From: Betaproteobacteria bacterium
GTDB taxonomy: Bacteria; Pseudomonadota; Gammaproteobacteria; Burkholderiales; Ga0077523
Direction of reading: 5' to 3'
Length of the DNA stretch: 20,317 bases
Assembly (NCBI GenBank): GCA_016713305.1
Contig: JADJPK010000013.1
Span: 1-20,317 of the forward strand
Under the pieces are notes generated by a model. The model had not been told where the DNA came from, made no database searches, and was given only the letters and a program-made list of their open reading frames with translations. Positions 9,201 through 17,980 of this stretch are shown here, in pieces (positions within the stretch are counted from its first letter, which is position 1; each line of letters starts with the position of its first letter). The position numbers and the translations under genes are program-made.

Positions 9201-9229
9201 AAGATACCGGCAAGGGTTACGCCGGTCAA
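9201..9229 (-). promoter_or_regulatory. Sigma70-type promoter of the ilvIHC-psd-pssA-leuA block
   Basis: On the minus strand TTGACC (9229-9224, 5 of 6) and TATCTT (9206-9201, 4 of 6) are exactly 17 nt apart. Transcription would start near 9194, leaving a leader of about 40 nt before the ilvI ATG at 9155. That is too short for a peptide-coding attenuator. Confidence 0.6.
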
Positions 9230-9250
9230 TTCGGGCAGAAATACCGAAAT

Positions 9251-10091
9251 TCAGGCCGTCAGGGGACGGCGGGCCGGAATGTTGCGTCGATCCACTGCCG
9301 CCACGACGCGCCAGAGGGTGGGGTGACGCGCCGCCACGACGGACCGCCGCCACGGGGCGGAAGCCCAGAAATCCTCGTGTTCCAGGGGTCCCGACCATGC
9401 CTCCGGCTTCTCCCAGCATGAGCGTCCCGGCAGCGTAGTTCACTGCTTCTGGCCACCGTGCACGTAGACGTCGAGCCTGCCCGCTGCGAGATAGCACCAT
9501 TCCAGGGTGGCTGCACCCAGGTGGCGATGCGAACAGTGCGGTGTTCCGGCAACGAGTGCGGCACCGAGAGGCTTGGGGATGCGCTTGGAAATCGACATTG
9601 GCCATGGCGGACCGCAATTCCGGAGCACCCTGCCCGGCGTGGATGCGCCCCCGTTGAGATGGCTCCCGCCACCACGGTGGGCGGTGAACATCTCATCCGT
9701 CACCGGCGCGTATACGACACGCAGTACGGAACGCCCGGCGCGCATGAGAGCGACCGAAATGGCGAAATAAGGCACTTCGTGAACGAAATTGACGTACCGT
9801 CGATGGGATCCACGCACCACTGGCCTTCAGCGCGCGATCCCATGCCGCCAGCTGATCCCCGGCGGTCATCTCCTCACCCAGGACAGGATAGGGGGCAATC
9901 GCCTGCAGACGCTCGATCAGCGCCCGCTGCGCACCCATGTCGGCTTCCGTGCAAAGCGTGCCGTCATCCTTGCGCCGGTGCGCAACCTTGCGGTATCGCG
10001 GCATCACCTGCTCTGCAGCGACAGCCCGCACGACGGCTGACGCCTCGGCCAGAAGGGCGGCCGTGGCGACCTCCGGTCCCGCGTGGTTCAC
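9251..10091 (-). CDS. Inositol monophosphatase family protein (frameshifted)
   Basis: Members of this Mg2+/Li+-sensitive sugar-phosphatase family hydrolyse inositol phosphate, histidinol phosphate, PAP or similar small phosphates. From the GTG at 10091 the protein reads NHAGPEVATAALLAEASAVV, then DDGTLCTEADMGAQRALIER and YPVLGEEM, which carries the metal-binding glutamates. The core VDPIDGT motif is at about 9790-9812, broken by one missing base. NFVHEVPYFAISVALMRAG, VVYAPVTDEMFTAHRGGGS, LEWCYLAAGRLDVYVHGGQK and a YAAGTLMLGEAGGMVGT motif carrying the last metal-binding region complete it. The stop at 9251-9253 in one frame gives about 280 aa; another frame ends at 9259. The N-terminus does not closely resemble E. 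coli SuhB, so I do not name it. It lies upstream of ilvI, which has its own promoter, and is divergent from rsmE. Confidence 0.85.
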
Positions 10092-10175
10092 CGAACCCCC
10101 GCGCAGCTCGTGGCGACGCGGCCAGCAATGCTCGATACAGACATCATCAACTTCGTGCTGGATAACCCTCGGTCG

Positions 10176-10959
10176 ATGGTAGCATGGGGCGTACCATGCC
10201 GACCGACACGCCCATCAAGAGCGGGACGCTTCCATGCCCGATCGTCTTGGCCCTGGAGCCGAGCTGCCACTCTCCTCCGGTGGCCGCCCATCACGCCCCC
10301 TGCGCGTCCTGCGCCTCGCCGAGAAGGACCCGGTCGTGGTATTCGACGGCAGCGGTGGCGATGCCTCGCCACCATCACCCATGGCCTGTGCGCGGGGAGG
10401 TCCGGATCAAGACCGGACGATTCCGCGCTGAAGGCCCTGAATCGCCCTCCCGTCACTCTGGTGCAGGGCGTTTCGTCGGGCGACCGGATGGACTTCACCA
10501 TACGCAAGGCGGTGGAACCTGGGCGTCGAACGCATCGTTCCCGTGTTCACCGAACGCAGCATCGTCAAGCTGGGCGCAGACCGGGTCGACCGCCGGCGGT
10601 CCCACTGGCGGGGAATCGTCATTTCCGCCTGCGAACAGTCGGGCCGGAATCGTGTCTCCCGGTGGAGGAGCCCCGCCAGGTTCGAGCATTGGCTGGCAGG
10701 CCCTGTCCCCATTGCCCGCCTCCGGGGAGGCGCGCATCTTCCTCGCGGTTGAGGGGAAGCAAGAGGCTCGCGGGCGCTCGCGACCGGACGAGGAAGTCTG
10801 GCTGCTGGCGGACCCGAAGGCGGATTCTCCGCAGCCGAGGCCACCAACGCGGCGCTGCGCGGATTCGTCCCCGTCCGGCTGGGGCCGCGGGTGCTGCGAA
10901 CGGAAACGGCGGCACTGGCGGCGCTGGCATCGATCCAGACTCTTTGGGGCGACTTCTGA
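10176..10959 (+). CDS. rsmE: 16S rRNA (uracil-1498-N3)-methyltransferase (frameshifted)
   Basis: RsmE methylates U1498 of 16S rRNA on assembled 30S subunits. Joined frames give RFHAPDRLGPGAELPLS-like text and a LRVLRLAEKDPVVVFDG segment (PUA-like N-domain). PPVTLVQGVSSGDRMDFTIR, ERIVPVFTERSIVKLGADRV and VISACEQSGRNRVPPV follow. The SPOUT-domain SAM loop, LLAGPEGGFSAAEA, is at about 10800-10836 with one missing G, and RLGPRVLRTETAALAALASI and QTLWGDF precede the stop at 10957-10959. Size is about 250-260 aa, as usual. The first intact ATG in frame with RFHA is at 10176; homologues commonly start right before RFH, so the true start may be near 10220 with its codon damaged. It diverges from the phosphatase gene. 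Confidence 0.88.
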
Positions 10960-11184
10960 AGGGGCAGACGAGCCCACAGTGCATGCCATCGACCGGGTGC
11001 GCCTCGCGAGCAACCCTCCTCTGACGACTGTGGTTCCGGGCGACTTCCTTGGTGTGGAACGAAAAGCCGCCCCGGCCGTCTCGCCCTCGGTCCGAGTGAT
11101 CTGAGTCACACGCGTGCGCGTTGGCCTCGCCCCCCCAAACTCGCGGTTCATTTCTCAAGCGCCGCATCAATTCAGGACATATCC

Positions 11185-11947
11185 ATGGACATCCGCAACA
11201 GCGTTTTCGTCGTCACCGGGGGCAGTTCCGGCCTGGGAGAAGCCACCATTGAAATGATCGTCGCCGCCGGCGGCGCAGGCGTGATCGCCGACGTCAACAA
11301 GACGGCGGGCGAGATGCTGGCGGCCCGCCTCGGCGCCGCCGTCCGCTTCGTGGAATGCGACGTCACTTCCGAGGAACACGCGAGGGCGCGCCATCGACAC
11401 CGCCGTTTCCGCCTTGGCGGACTGGAAGGTCTGGTCAACTGCGCCGGTGTCGGTGTCCCTGCCAAGGTTCTCGGCAAGGAGGGCCCGCACCCGCTCGACC
11501 GCTTCATGAAGATCGTGAACATCAATCTGGTCGGCACATTCAACATGATTCGCCTGGCGGCCGACGCCATGGCGAAGGGTCACCAACGACGCCGGCGAGC
11601 GCGGCGTGATCGTCAACACGGCCTCCGTGGCCGCGTACGACGGTCAGATCGGCCAGCCCGCGTACGCTGCGTGGAAGGCGGGGGTGGTGGGCATGACCCC
11701 GCCGATCGCCCGCGAACTCGCCCGGTACGGTATCCGCGTGGTCGTCGATCGCCCGGGGTTGTTCGGAGACGCCCATGATGGCCGGCCTGCCCGAGGAGGC
11801 GCAGCGCTCTGCTCGCCCAACAGGTTCCCCTCCCGCCTCGGCCGCCCGTCGGAGTTCGCCCAGCTCGTGGGCCAGATCTGCGCCAACCAGATGCTGAACG
11901 GCGAGACCATCAGGCTCGACGGCGCCATCCGCATGGCGGCCAAGTAG
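11185..11947 (+). CDS. Short-chain dehydrogenase, 3-hydroxyacyl-CoA dehydrogenase type 2-like
   Basis: A classical SDR oxidoreductase using NAD(H). The ATG at 11185 follows AGGA with 8 nt spacing. MDIRNSVFVVTGGSSGLGEA holds the TGxxxGLG dinucleotide loop, and VIADVNKTAGEM and VECDVTSEEHA follow the second strand. LVNCAGVGVPAKVLGKEGPH contains the NxAG element with cysteine. NINLVGTFNMIRLAADAMA carries the helix-4 asparagine, VNTASVAAYDGQ the catalytic serine and YAAWK the Tyr-Lys pair. The C-terminus reads NQMLNGETIRLDGAIRMAAK. Size is about 253 aa. The pattern IRLAADAM... and YDGQIGQ...YAA..AGVVGMT.PIAREL is that of HSD10-type 3-hydroxyacyl-CoA dehydrogenases of lipid or isoleucine breakdown. 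Small frame slips lie near 11385, 11580 and 11750-11820. It precedes argA by 24 nt. The tryptophan in YAAWK, where Ser is usual, may be a base error. Confidence 0.9.
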
Positions 11948-11971
11948 CGCCATCTCGCCTCGAGACCGTCC

Positions 11972-13291
11972 ATGGACCCCAAGTCGCTCGGAGAACTTTG
12001 TCCCGTGGTTCCGCGCATCGGCGCCGTACATCCACGCCTTCGGCGGTCGCACCTTCGTGATCGCGTTCGGCGGAGAGGTGGCCGACGGCAGGTTCGTCGG
12101 CCTGGTTCACGACCTCAATCTGCTCGCGGCGCTGGGCGTCAAACTCGTGCTGGTGCACGGAGCCCGGCCGCAGATCGAAGAGCGGGCTGCGGCGCCGCAA
12201 GGCTGACATCCGCTACGTGCACGACATGCGGGTGACAGACGAGGCCGCGTTGCAGGACGTGAAGGAAGCAAGCGGCCGGCTGCGGACCGAGATCGAGGCG
12301 CAGCTCTCCCCGTGGGACTGCCCAGCACGCCCATGGCCAACGCGACCATCCAGGTCACCAGCGGCAACTTCGTGATCGCCCGGCCGGTCGGGAGTGGTCG
12401 AGGGCGTGGACATGCTGTTCACGGGGAAGTCCGCAAGATCAGGGGCCGATGCGATCCAGCGATGCCTGGACGACGAGGATGTCGTCCTCGTCTCGCCTCT
12501 GGGTTATTCCCCGACGGGAGATCTTCAATCTCACGCTGGAAGACGTGGCCGCCCAGACTGCGATCGCGCTCAAGGCGGAAAAGCTGCTCTTCCTGATGAA
12601 CGAACCGGGCATCGGCGCGGGCCGCGGGACGATGCGTACCGAGCTCACGGTATCGGAGGCGGAGCAGATGCTGGGAGAGAGTCGCGGACCGAAGGGCGAT
12701 GGTGCGATCTATCTGCCCTTCGCCATCCGTGCCTGCAAAGGCGGCGTCAAGCGCGTGCATCTGGTGTCGCGGCACGTGGACGGTGCATTGCTGCTGGAGC
12801 TGTTCACGCACGCCGGCATCGGCACGATGGTCACGCAGGACCCCGTGGAGCAGCTGCGGCAGGCGACCATCGAGGACGTGGGCGGCATTCTCCATCTCAT
12901 AGAGCCGCTGGAAGCCGATGGCACGCTGGTCAAGCGCTCCCGCGAGTTGCTGGAGATCGAGATCGACCGCTTCGTCGTCCTGCAGCACGACGACCGGATT
13001 GTCGGCTGCGCCGCTCTCTATCCCTTCGCGAAGGACAAGGCGGGCGAGCTGGCCTGTCTCGCGATCCACCCCGACTACCGCAACGGCGGTGCGGGGGAGA
13101 GGCTTCTGCAGTTCATCGAGGCCAAGGCGCGCAAGGCGAAGTTCAAGCGGCTGTTCGTGTTGACGACGCGCACCGCGCACTGGTTCGTCGAGCAGGGCTT
13201 CACGGAGGTCCCCGTGGCGGACCTGCCACCTCAGCGCCAGGAGTTCTACAACTATCAGCGCCGATCCAAGGTGCTCGTCAAGCCTGTCTAG
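11972..13291 (+). CDS. argA: Amino-acid N-acetyltransferase (N-acetylglutamate synthase)
   Basis: ArgA acetylates glutamate with acetyl-CoA, opening arginine synthesis. Domain 1 (to about residue 290) is an amino acid kinase fold without kinase function that binds arginine. Its pieces are WFRASAPYIHAFGGRTFVIA, FGGEVADGRFVGLVHDLNLL, ALGVKLVLVHGARPQIEER and RYVHDMRVTD. TPMANATIQVTSGNFVIARP, RCLDDEDVVLVSPLGYSPTG and GAIYLPFAIRACKGGVKRVH follow. Domain 2 is a GNAT acetyltransferase: ATIEDVGGILHLIEPLEADG, GCAALYPF, ELACLAIHPDYRNGGAGERL with the acetyl-CoA loop, and TTRTAHWFVEQGFTEV. The start ATG is 11972; 1320 bp gives 439 aa, normal for the family. Frame slips occur just after codon 9, near 12190, 12310, 12390 and 12510; from about 12520 on the frame is clean. 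The upstream SDR is only 24 nt away, so the two are probably cotranscribed. Confidence 0.95.
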
Positions 13292-13437
13292 GAAAGGTCC
13301 TCTGGAGTTTGCCGGGCCGCGGCACGCGCAGGCGCGACTCCGCAGCTGTCGTCCGGCCGGCGCCCTCCTTTCCTGCGGGCATCCTGACTGAAGCGGGCCC
13401 GATCGCGGCCAGCCGATCCAGTAGGCCCAATGCGCGG

Positions 13438-13466
13438 TTTACGCTCTCCCGGCCTTTCAGGATAAT
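13438..13466 (+). promoter_or_regulatory. Sigma70-type promoter of yggX-ppk1-CYTH/CHAD-sixA
   Basis: TTTACG (13438-13443, 4 of 6) and GATAAT (13461-13466, 5 of 6) are separated by exactly 17 nt. Transcription would start near 13473, about 41 nt before the yggX ATG. It lies in the 222-nt gap after argA, which otherwise shows no gene. Confidence 0.6.
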
Positions 13467-13513
13467 GGCCTGAATACATGGCGCATGTCCGCCATGGTCC
13501 GAGGGACTATTCC

Positions 13514-13783
13514 ATGGCACGCATGGTTCACTGCATCAAGCTCGGACGGAAGCGGAGGGTCTGGATCTTCCCACCTATCGGGACCGTTGGGCAAACGCAT
13601 CTTCGACAACGTCTCCAAGGAAGCCTGGAGGGCGTGGCTGGAGCAGCAGAAGATGCTCGTCAACGAAACCGCCTCAACCTCGCCGACATCAAGGCGCGCA
13701 GGTATCTCGAGGCACGGATGGAGAAGCACTTCTTCGGCGAAGGTGCGGATGAGGCGGCGGGATACGTTCCGCCTTCCAGGTAG
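13514..13783 (+). CDS. yggX: Probable Fe(2+)-trafficking / oxidative damage protection protein
   Basis: YggX is a small cytoplasmic protein that protects iron-sulfur enzymes from oxidants and is thought to handle ferrous iron. The ATG at 13514 gives MARMVHCIKLGR, with the family's conserved cysteine at residue 7. LGKRIFDNVSKEAWRAWLEQ, QKMLVNENRLNLADIKARRY and LEARMEKHFFGEG follow, then AAGYVPPSR and the TAG at 13781-13783. The span is 89 codons plus stop; 90 aa is normal. Two slips, near 13540-13580 and near 13665, change frame. A second ATG at 13523 would also serve. The gene stands first behind a good promoter and ends 7 nt before ppk1, which implies a common transcript. Confidence 0.9.
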   Translation: MARMVHCIKLGRKRRVWIFPPIGTVGQTHLRQRLQGSLEGVAGAAEDARQRNRLNLADIKARRYLEARMEKHFFGEGADEAAGYVPPSR

Positions 13784-13790
13784 GCCTACC

Positions 13791-15950
13791 GTGAAACAGC
13801 CGGAAGTCTCGGTCGCGGATGCTCGACCCGGAGCGCAGGCTGAGGGAACCATCGCGGCCGCACGCGTGCGGCCGCCAGAGAGCCGCGCTACTTCCTCAAT
13901 CGCGAACTGGGTCAGCTGGAGTTCAATCGCAGAGTTCTGGCACAGGCGCAGGATCCTTCCGTGCCGGTGCTGGAGCGGCTGCGCTTTCTCTGCATCGTGG
14001 GGAGCAATCTGGACGAGTTCTTCGAGATCCGCGTCGCCGGTCTCAAGGCCCAGATCGAGATGGGAGCCGTGGCGGCCGGCCATGACGGCGCATCGCCGCG
14101 GGACGTGCTGAACGAGATTGCGGTCCAGGCGCACGAAATGGTCGGCCGGCAGTACGCCATCTTCAATGACGAGATCCTTCCCGCCCTCGCCCGCGAAGGG
14201 ATCCGTTTTCTGAAGCGGCGCGAGTGGAACGACGTGCAGCGGGCATGGATTCACGACTTCTTCATCAAGGAGGTGATGCCGGTTCTCACGCCCATCGGCC
14301 TCGATCCGGCACACCCGTTTCCGCGGCTGCTCAACAAGAGCCTCAATTTCGCGGTGGAACTGTCCGGCAAGGATGCCTTCGGCCGCAATTCCGGCACGGC
14401 CATCGTGCAGGCGCCACGTGCCCTGCCCCGGTTCGTGCTCCTCCCGGCCGAAATCGCCGGGTGCGAGTACGGCTTCGTGTTCCTCTCCTCCATCCTGCAC
14501 GCGCACGTGAACGAACTGTTCGCCGGGATGGAAATCAAGGGCTGCTACCAGTTCCGGGTGACGCGCAACAGCGACCTGTTCGTGGACGAGGAGGAGATCA
14601 AGAATCTCCGCACCGCGCTGCAGGGAGAATTGCCGCAGCGGCATTTTGGCGATGCGGTCCGCCTGGAAGTGGCCGATCGCGCCGCCGCACATGTCGGGTT
14701 CCTGTTGCAACAGTTCGGCCTGGACGGGGCGCGACCTGTACCAGGTGCGCGGGCCAGTGAACCTCGTACGGCTGGGCGGGGCCCGATCGGGTCGACCGGC
14801 CTGAGCTCAAGTTCAAACCTTTCGTCCCGGGTCTGCCTCCGCGTCTCGCCAAGGGCCAGCATCTGTTCGCCGCGATCCGCAAGGGCGACATCCTCCTGCA
14901 CCACCCGTTCCAGTCCTTCAAGCCGGTGATCAGCTTTCTTGCAGAAGCCGCCGTGGATCCTCAGGTGGTCGCGATCAAGCAGACCGTCTACAGAACCGGC
15001 GCCGATTCCGAACTGATGCGCCATCTCATCACCGCGGCCCGGAACGGCAAGGCCGTGACGGTGGTCGTGGAGCTGCTTGCACGCTTCGACGAAGAAGCCA
15101 ACATCAACTGGGCATCGCGCCTCGAGGAGGTCGGCGCCCACGTCGTGTACGGAGTGGTCGGTCACAAGACGCACGCCAAGATGTCCATGGTCGTGCGGCG
15201 CGAGGAAGGAGGCCTGCTTCGCTACGTCCATCTGGGCACCGGCAACTACCACTCCCGCACGGCGACGCTCTATACGGATTTCGGCCTGTTCACGTGCAAC
15301 CCGGAGGTCACGGCAGACGTGAACGATGTCTTCATGCAGCTGACCGGCCTGGGCAAGGCGGGCCACCATGTCCATGTATGGCAGTCTCCCTTCACGCTGC
15401 ATGCTCGTCTCCTCGAAGCCGTCGCGCACGAGGCGGAGGAGGCGCGCGCCGGCAAGCCTGCCGGCATCACTGCAAAGATGAATGCCTTGCTGGAGCCGGA
15501 GATCATCTACGAACTCTACGAGGCCTCCCGGGCCGGCGTCCGGATCGACCTCATCGTTCGCGGCGTGTGCGCGCTGCGCCCGGGTATTCCGGGGCTTTCG
15601 GAGAACGTCCGGGTCCGTTCCGTGATCGGCCGGTTCCTCGAACACAACCGCATCTTCCACTTCCATTCCACCGATTCCGTCTACCTTTCCAGCGCCGACT
15701 GGATGGACCGGAACTTCTTCCGCCGTATCGAGGTCTGTTTCCCCGTCCTGGAGGACAGGCTCAAGCGCAGGGTGATCGCGGAAGGACTGCAGGTCTATCT
15801 GGAGGACAACACCCAGTCCTGGATCATGGATCCGGATGGCCAGTATCACCGCAGTGCCGCCCAACAGGGCGGAGAACGCTGCGCACAGATGGAACTGCTC
15901 GCGCAGCTCGTCGCCAAACCGGGCGCTCCCGTCCAGAGCGCGGGTCCTGA
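13791..15950 (+). CDS. ppk1: Polyphosphate kinase 1
   Basis: PPK1 reversibly transfers the ATP gamma-phosphate to long-chain polyphosphate through a phosphohistidine. GTG at 13791 begins MKQPEVSVADARPGAQAEGT, a short extension. After a frame slip near 13890 the core starts, RYFLNRELGQLEFNRRVLAQ. LRFLCIVGSNLDEFFEIRVA, EVMPVLTPIGLDPAHPFPRL, LNKSLNFAVEL, LPRFVLLP, CYQFRVTRNSDLFVDEEEI, KFKPFVPGLPPRL and ILLHHPFQSFKPVISFLAEA are visible. VAIKQTVYRTGADSEL and VTVVVELLARFDEEANINWA follow. The autophosphorylated histidine is in HKTHAK (His codon 15172-15174) and the second active-site histidine in FLEHNR (15643-15645). HLGTGNYH and RNFFRRIEVCFPV complete the C-domains. A slip lies near 14730-14800. 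A TGA at 15948-15950 in the neighbouring frame gives about 720 aa; the uncorrected frame runs on to 16245 over the next gene, so one error near the end is likely. Confidence 0.95.
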
Positions 15951-15965
15951 AGCCGGACTCGCGCC

Positions 15966-17490
15966 ATGGAGATCGAACTCAAGCTGGTATTCGACCCGCA
16001 GGCCGCCCGGGACATCGCGCGCAGCCCCCTGCTCCGTGAGTCGCAGCGGTCCCGCCCCGTCACGCGTACGCTGCACAGCATCTATTTCGATACGCCCGAT
16101 GCATCGCTCGCCGCCGCGGGCATGGCGCTCAGGATACGCAGGTCGGGACGCCGCTGGATCCAGACATTCAAGTGCGGGGGCGGCGTCGATTCCGGGCTGC
16201 ACAGGCGCGAGGAATACGAGGCTCCGGCACCGGCTGGCATCCTGAATCTGCCCGCGCTTGCCGATACGCCGGTTGCCGCGATGCTGAGCAAGGCGGATTT
16301 CATCGATCACCTGCAACCGGTCTTCGTCACCCGCTTCCGCCGCACGACCCGTGACGTGGAGATTCACCCCGGCCAAATGGCCGAGTTCGCGATGGATCTC
16401 GGCGAGGTGATGGCCGGGGAGCGACGCGCCCCGATCAACGAGGTCGAGATCGAGCTGCGCAACGGCAACGTCCGGCACCTCGTGGAGTTCGCGCGGCGTC
16501 TGGCGCTCGAGGTGGATCTGCGCCTGGAAAACGTGAGCAAGGCGCAGCGGGGTTACCAGTTGCTCTCCCGTGCGGAAGTCATGCCGCTACGCGCGGGCAC
16601 ACCTGCGCTCCACCCCGGCATGTCCGCCACTGACGCCTTGCGCACGATCGTGGAAAGTTGCTTGACGCAACTGCAGGGCAACGAGGCGGGCGTGCTGCAT
16701 TCCGCCGATCCCGAGTACATCCATCAGGCCCGCGTTGCCGTCCGCCGTCTTCGATCGGCGTTCTCGCTGTTCCGTCCCCTGGTGCCCAGGGAACACGTGA
16801 TTCGTGTCATGGACCCCCTCCGGAAACTCGGGTTGTCTCTCGGTCAGGCCCGGGACTGGGACGTTTTCGCCAGCACCACCTTGCCACCCGTCCAGGAGGC
16901 GCTCGGCCCCGATGGATCCGCCCTGGACGGTCTGGCCGCTCGCGCCGCTTCTCGTCGAGAGGAGGCCCGCGAGCACGCGAGAGCAGCGCTTTCTCCCCGT
17001 CTCTACACGCCACTCCTGCTGGACGTGGCCCTGCTCTGCATGCACGAGGCGCCGTGGCAGGCGGACCCGCAGAATCCGTCCGCCGTGCCGCCCTTGATCG
17101 GCGCAATCGCTCCCCGTCCTGCTCCGGCGACAGTGGCGCCGCGTGCACAAGGCGGGCCGTACCGCCGATCGCACGGACGATGCGTCCCTGCACGCCCTGC
17201 GCATCGAGATCAAGAAGCTGCGATACGCACTGGAATTCTTCGCATCGCTGTATCCACGCAAGAATGTCAAGGCGCTGGCAGCGGGCTGCGCAGAACTGCA
17301 GGAGATCCTGGGATTCCTGAACGACGAGGCGGTCTGCGTCCGCCTCCTCGCAGCCTTGAATTCAGATGACGCGCCGTTGTCACATGGGACGGGGATCATC
17401 CGCGGCTGGGCGCGGGCTCGGGCGCTGACGGCGCTCGATCACTTCGATTCCGCCTGGCACAGGTTCGCCAAGCTCAAACCTTTCTGGTGA
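15966..17490 (+). CDS. CYTH-CHAD domain protein (inorganic triphosphatase / polyphosphate-binding type)
   Basis: MEIELKLVFD at the N-terminus carries the ExExK motif of CYTH triphosphate tunnel enzymes. The tunnel strands are visible as LHSIYFDTPDASLAAAGMAL, RIRRSGRRWIQTFKC, VFVTRFRRTTRDVEIHPGQM, EVEIELRNG and LEVDLRLENVSKAQRGYQLL, to about residue 200. From about residue 225 a helical CHAD domain follows, with its two conserved His-rich helices: EYIHQARVAVRRLRSAFSLF and LHALRIEIKKLRYALEFFAS. A single slip near 17100-17140 separates the halves; after joining, the stop is at 17488-17490 (about 508 aa), typical of ygiF-like two-domain proteins. CYTH enzymes hydrolyse tripolyphosphate, and CHAD domains have been shown to bind polyphosphate and granules. 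It starts 15 nt after the likely ppk1 stop and overlaps sixA, so it belongs to the same transcript. Confidence 0.93.
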
Positions 17491-17952
17491 AACGCATGCA
17501 TCTCATTCTCTGGCGCCACGCGGAGGCGGTGGATGGCGTGCCCGACCTGGCCAGGCCACTCTCGGCCAAAGGGCACAAGCAGGCGCATGCCATGAGCAAA
17601 GTGGCTTCGGCCGCGGCTTCCGCGCGGCACGCGCATTCTCGTGAGCCCGGCCGTCCGGACCCGGGAAACGGTCGTCGCCCTGACGCATGAATTCGAGACG
17701 GTTCCGGAGATCGCGCCCGGGGCCAGCCCCGAGGCGATCCTCGCCGCCGTCGACTGGCCGGAAGGCGGCAAGTCCGTCCTGGTGGTCGGACATCAGCCCG
17801 CACTCGGAGAAATCGCCTCCATGCTTCTGGCCGGATCGTCTCTTCCCTGGAGTATCAAGAAGGGAGGCGTGTGGTGGCTGTCCCATCGCACCCGCGGGAC
17901 CGAACCCGACATCGTCCTGAGAGCGGTGATGAATCCGGACTTGCTCCCTTGA
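17487..17952 (+). CDS. sixA: Phosphohistidine phosphatase SixA
   Basis: SixA is a small cytoplasmic histidine phosphatase, known to remove phosphate from the histidine of HPt/phosphotransfer proteins. MHLILWRHAEAVDGVPDLAR holds the RH motif (residues about 8-9), followed by PLSAKGHKQAHAMSK. After one slip near 17605-17640 come ILVSPAVRTRETVVALTHEF, VPEIAPGASPEAILAAVDWP and SVLVVGHQPALGEIASMLLA with the second active-site histidine. GGVWWLSHRT and NPDLLP precede the stop at 17950-17952. The size of about 154 aa is right. The GTG at 17487 overlaps the CYTH-CHAD stop (GTGA); an ATG three codons on is an alternative. It ends the plus-strand cluster and converges on the efflux gene with 28 nt between stops. 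Confidence 0.9.
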
Positions 17953-17980
17953 ACGGACTCCGGACGGATGGTCACCACGT

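Noticed and set aside
10960..11184. Possible small gene between rsmE and the SDR
   Set aside because: No frame has a start with ribosome binding site or recognisable protein; I see only the SDR ribosome binding site at its end.
13457..15864. Two long open frames on the minus strand opposite ppk1 (417 and 439 codons)
   Set aside because: They lie antisense to strongly conserved ppk1 sequence, have no recognisable motifs, and are expected in high-GC coding DNA.
17953..17980. Possible bidirectional terminator between sixA and the efflux pump gene
   Set aside because: The 28-nt gap holds no convincing inverted repeat or T run.
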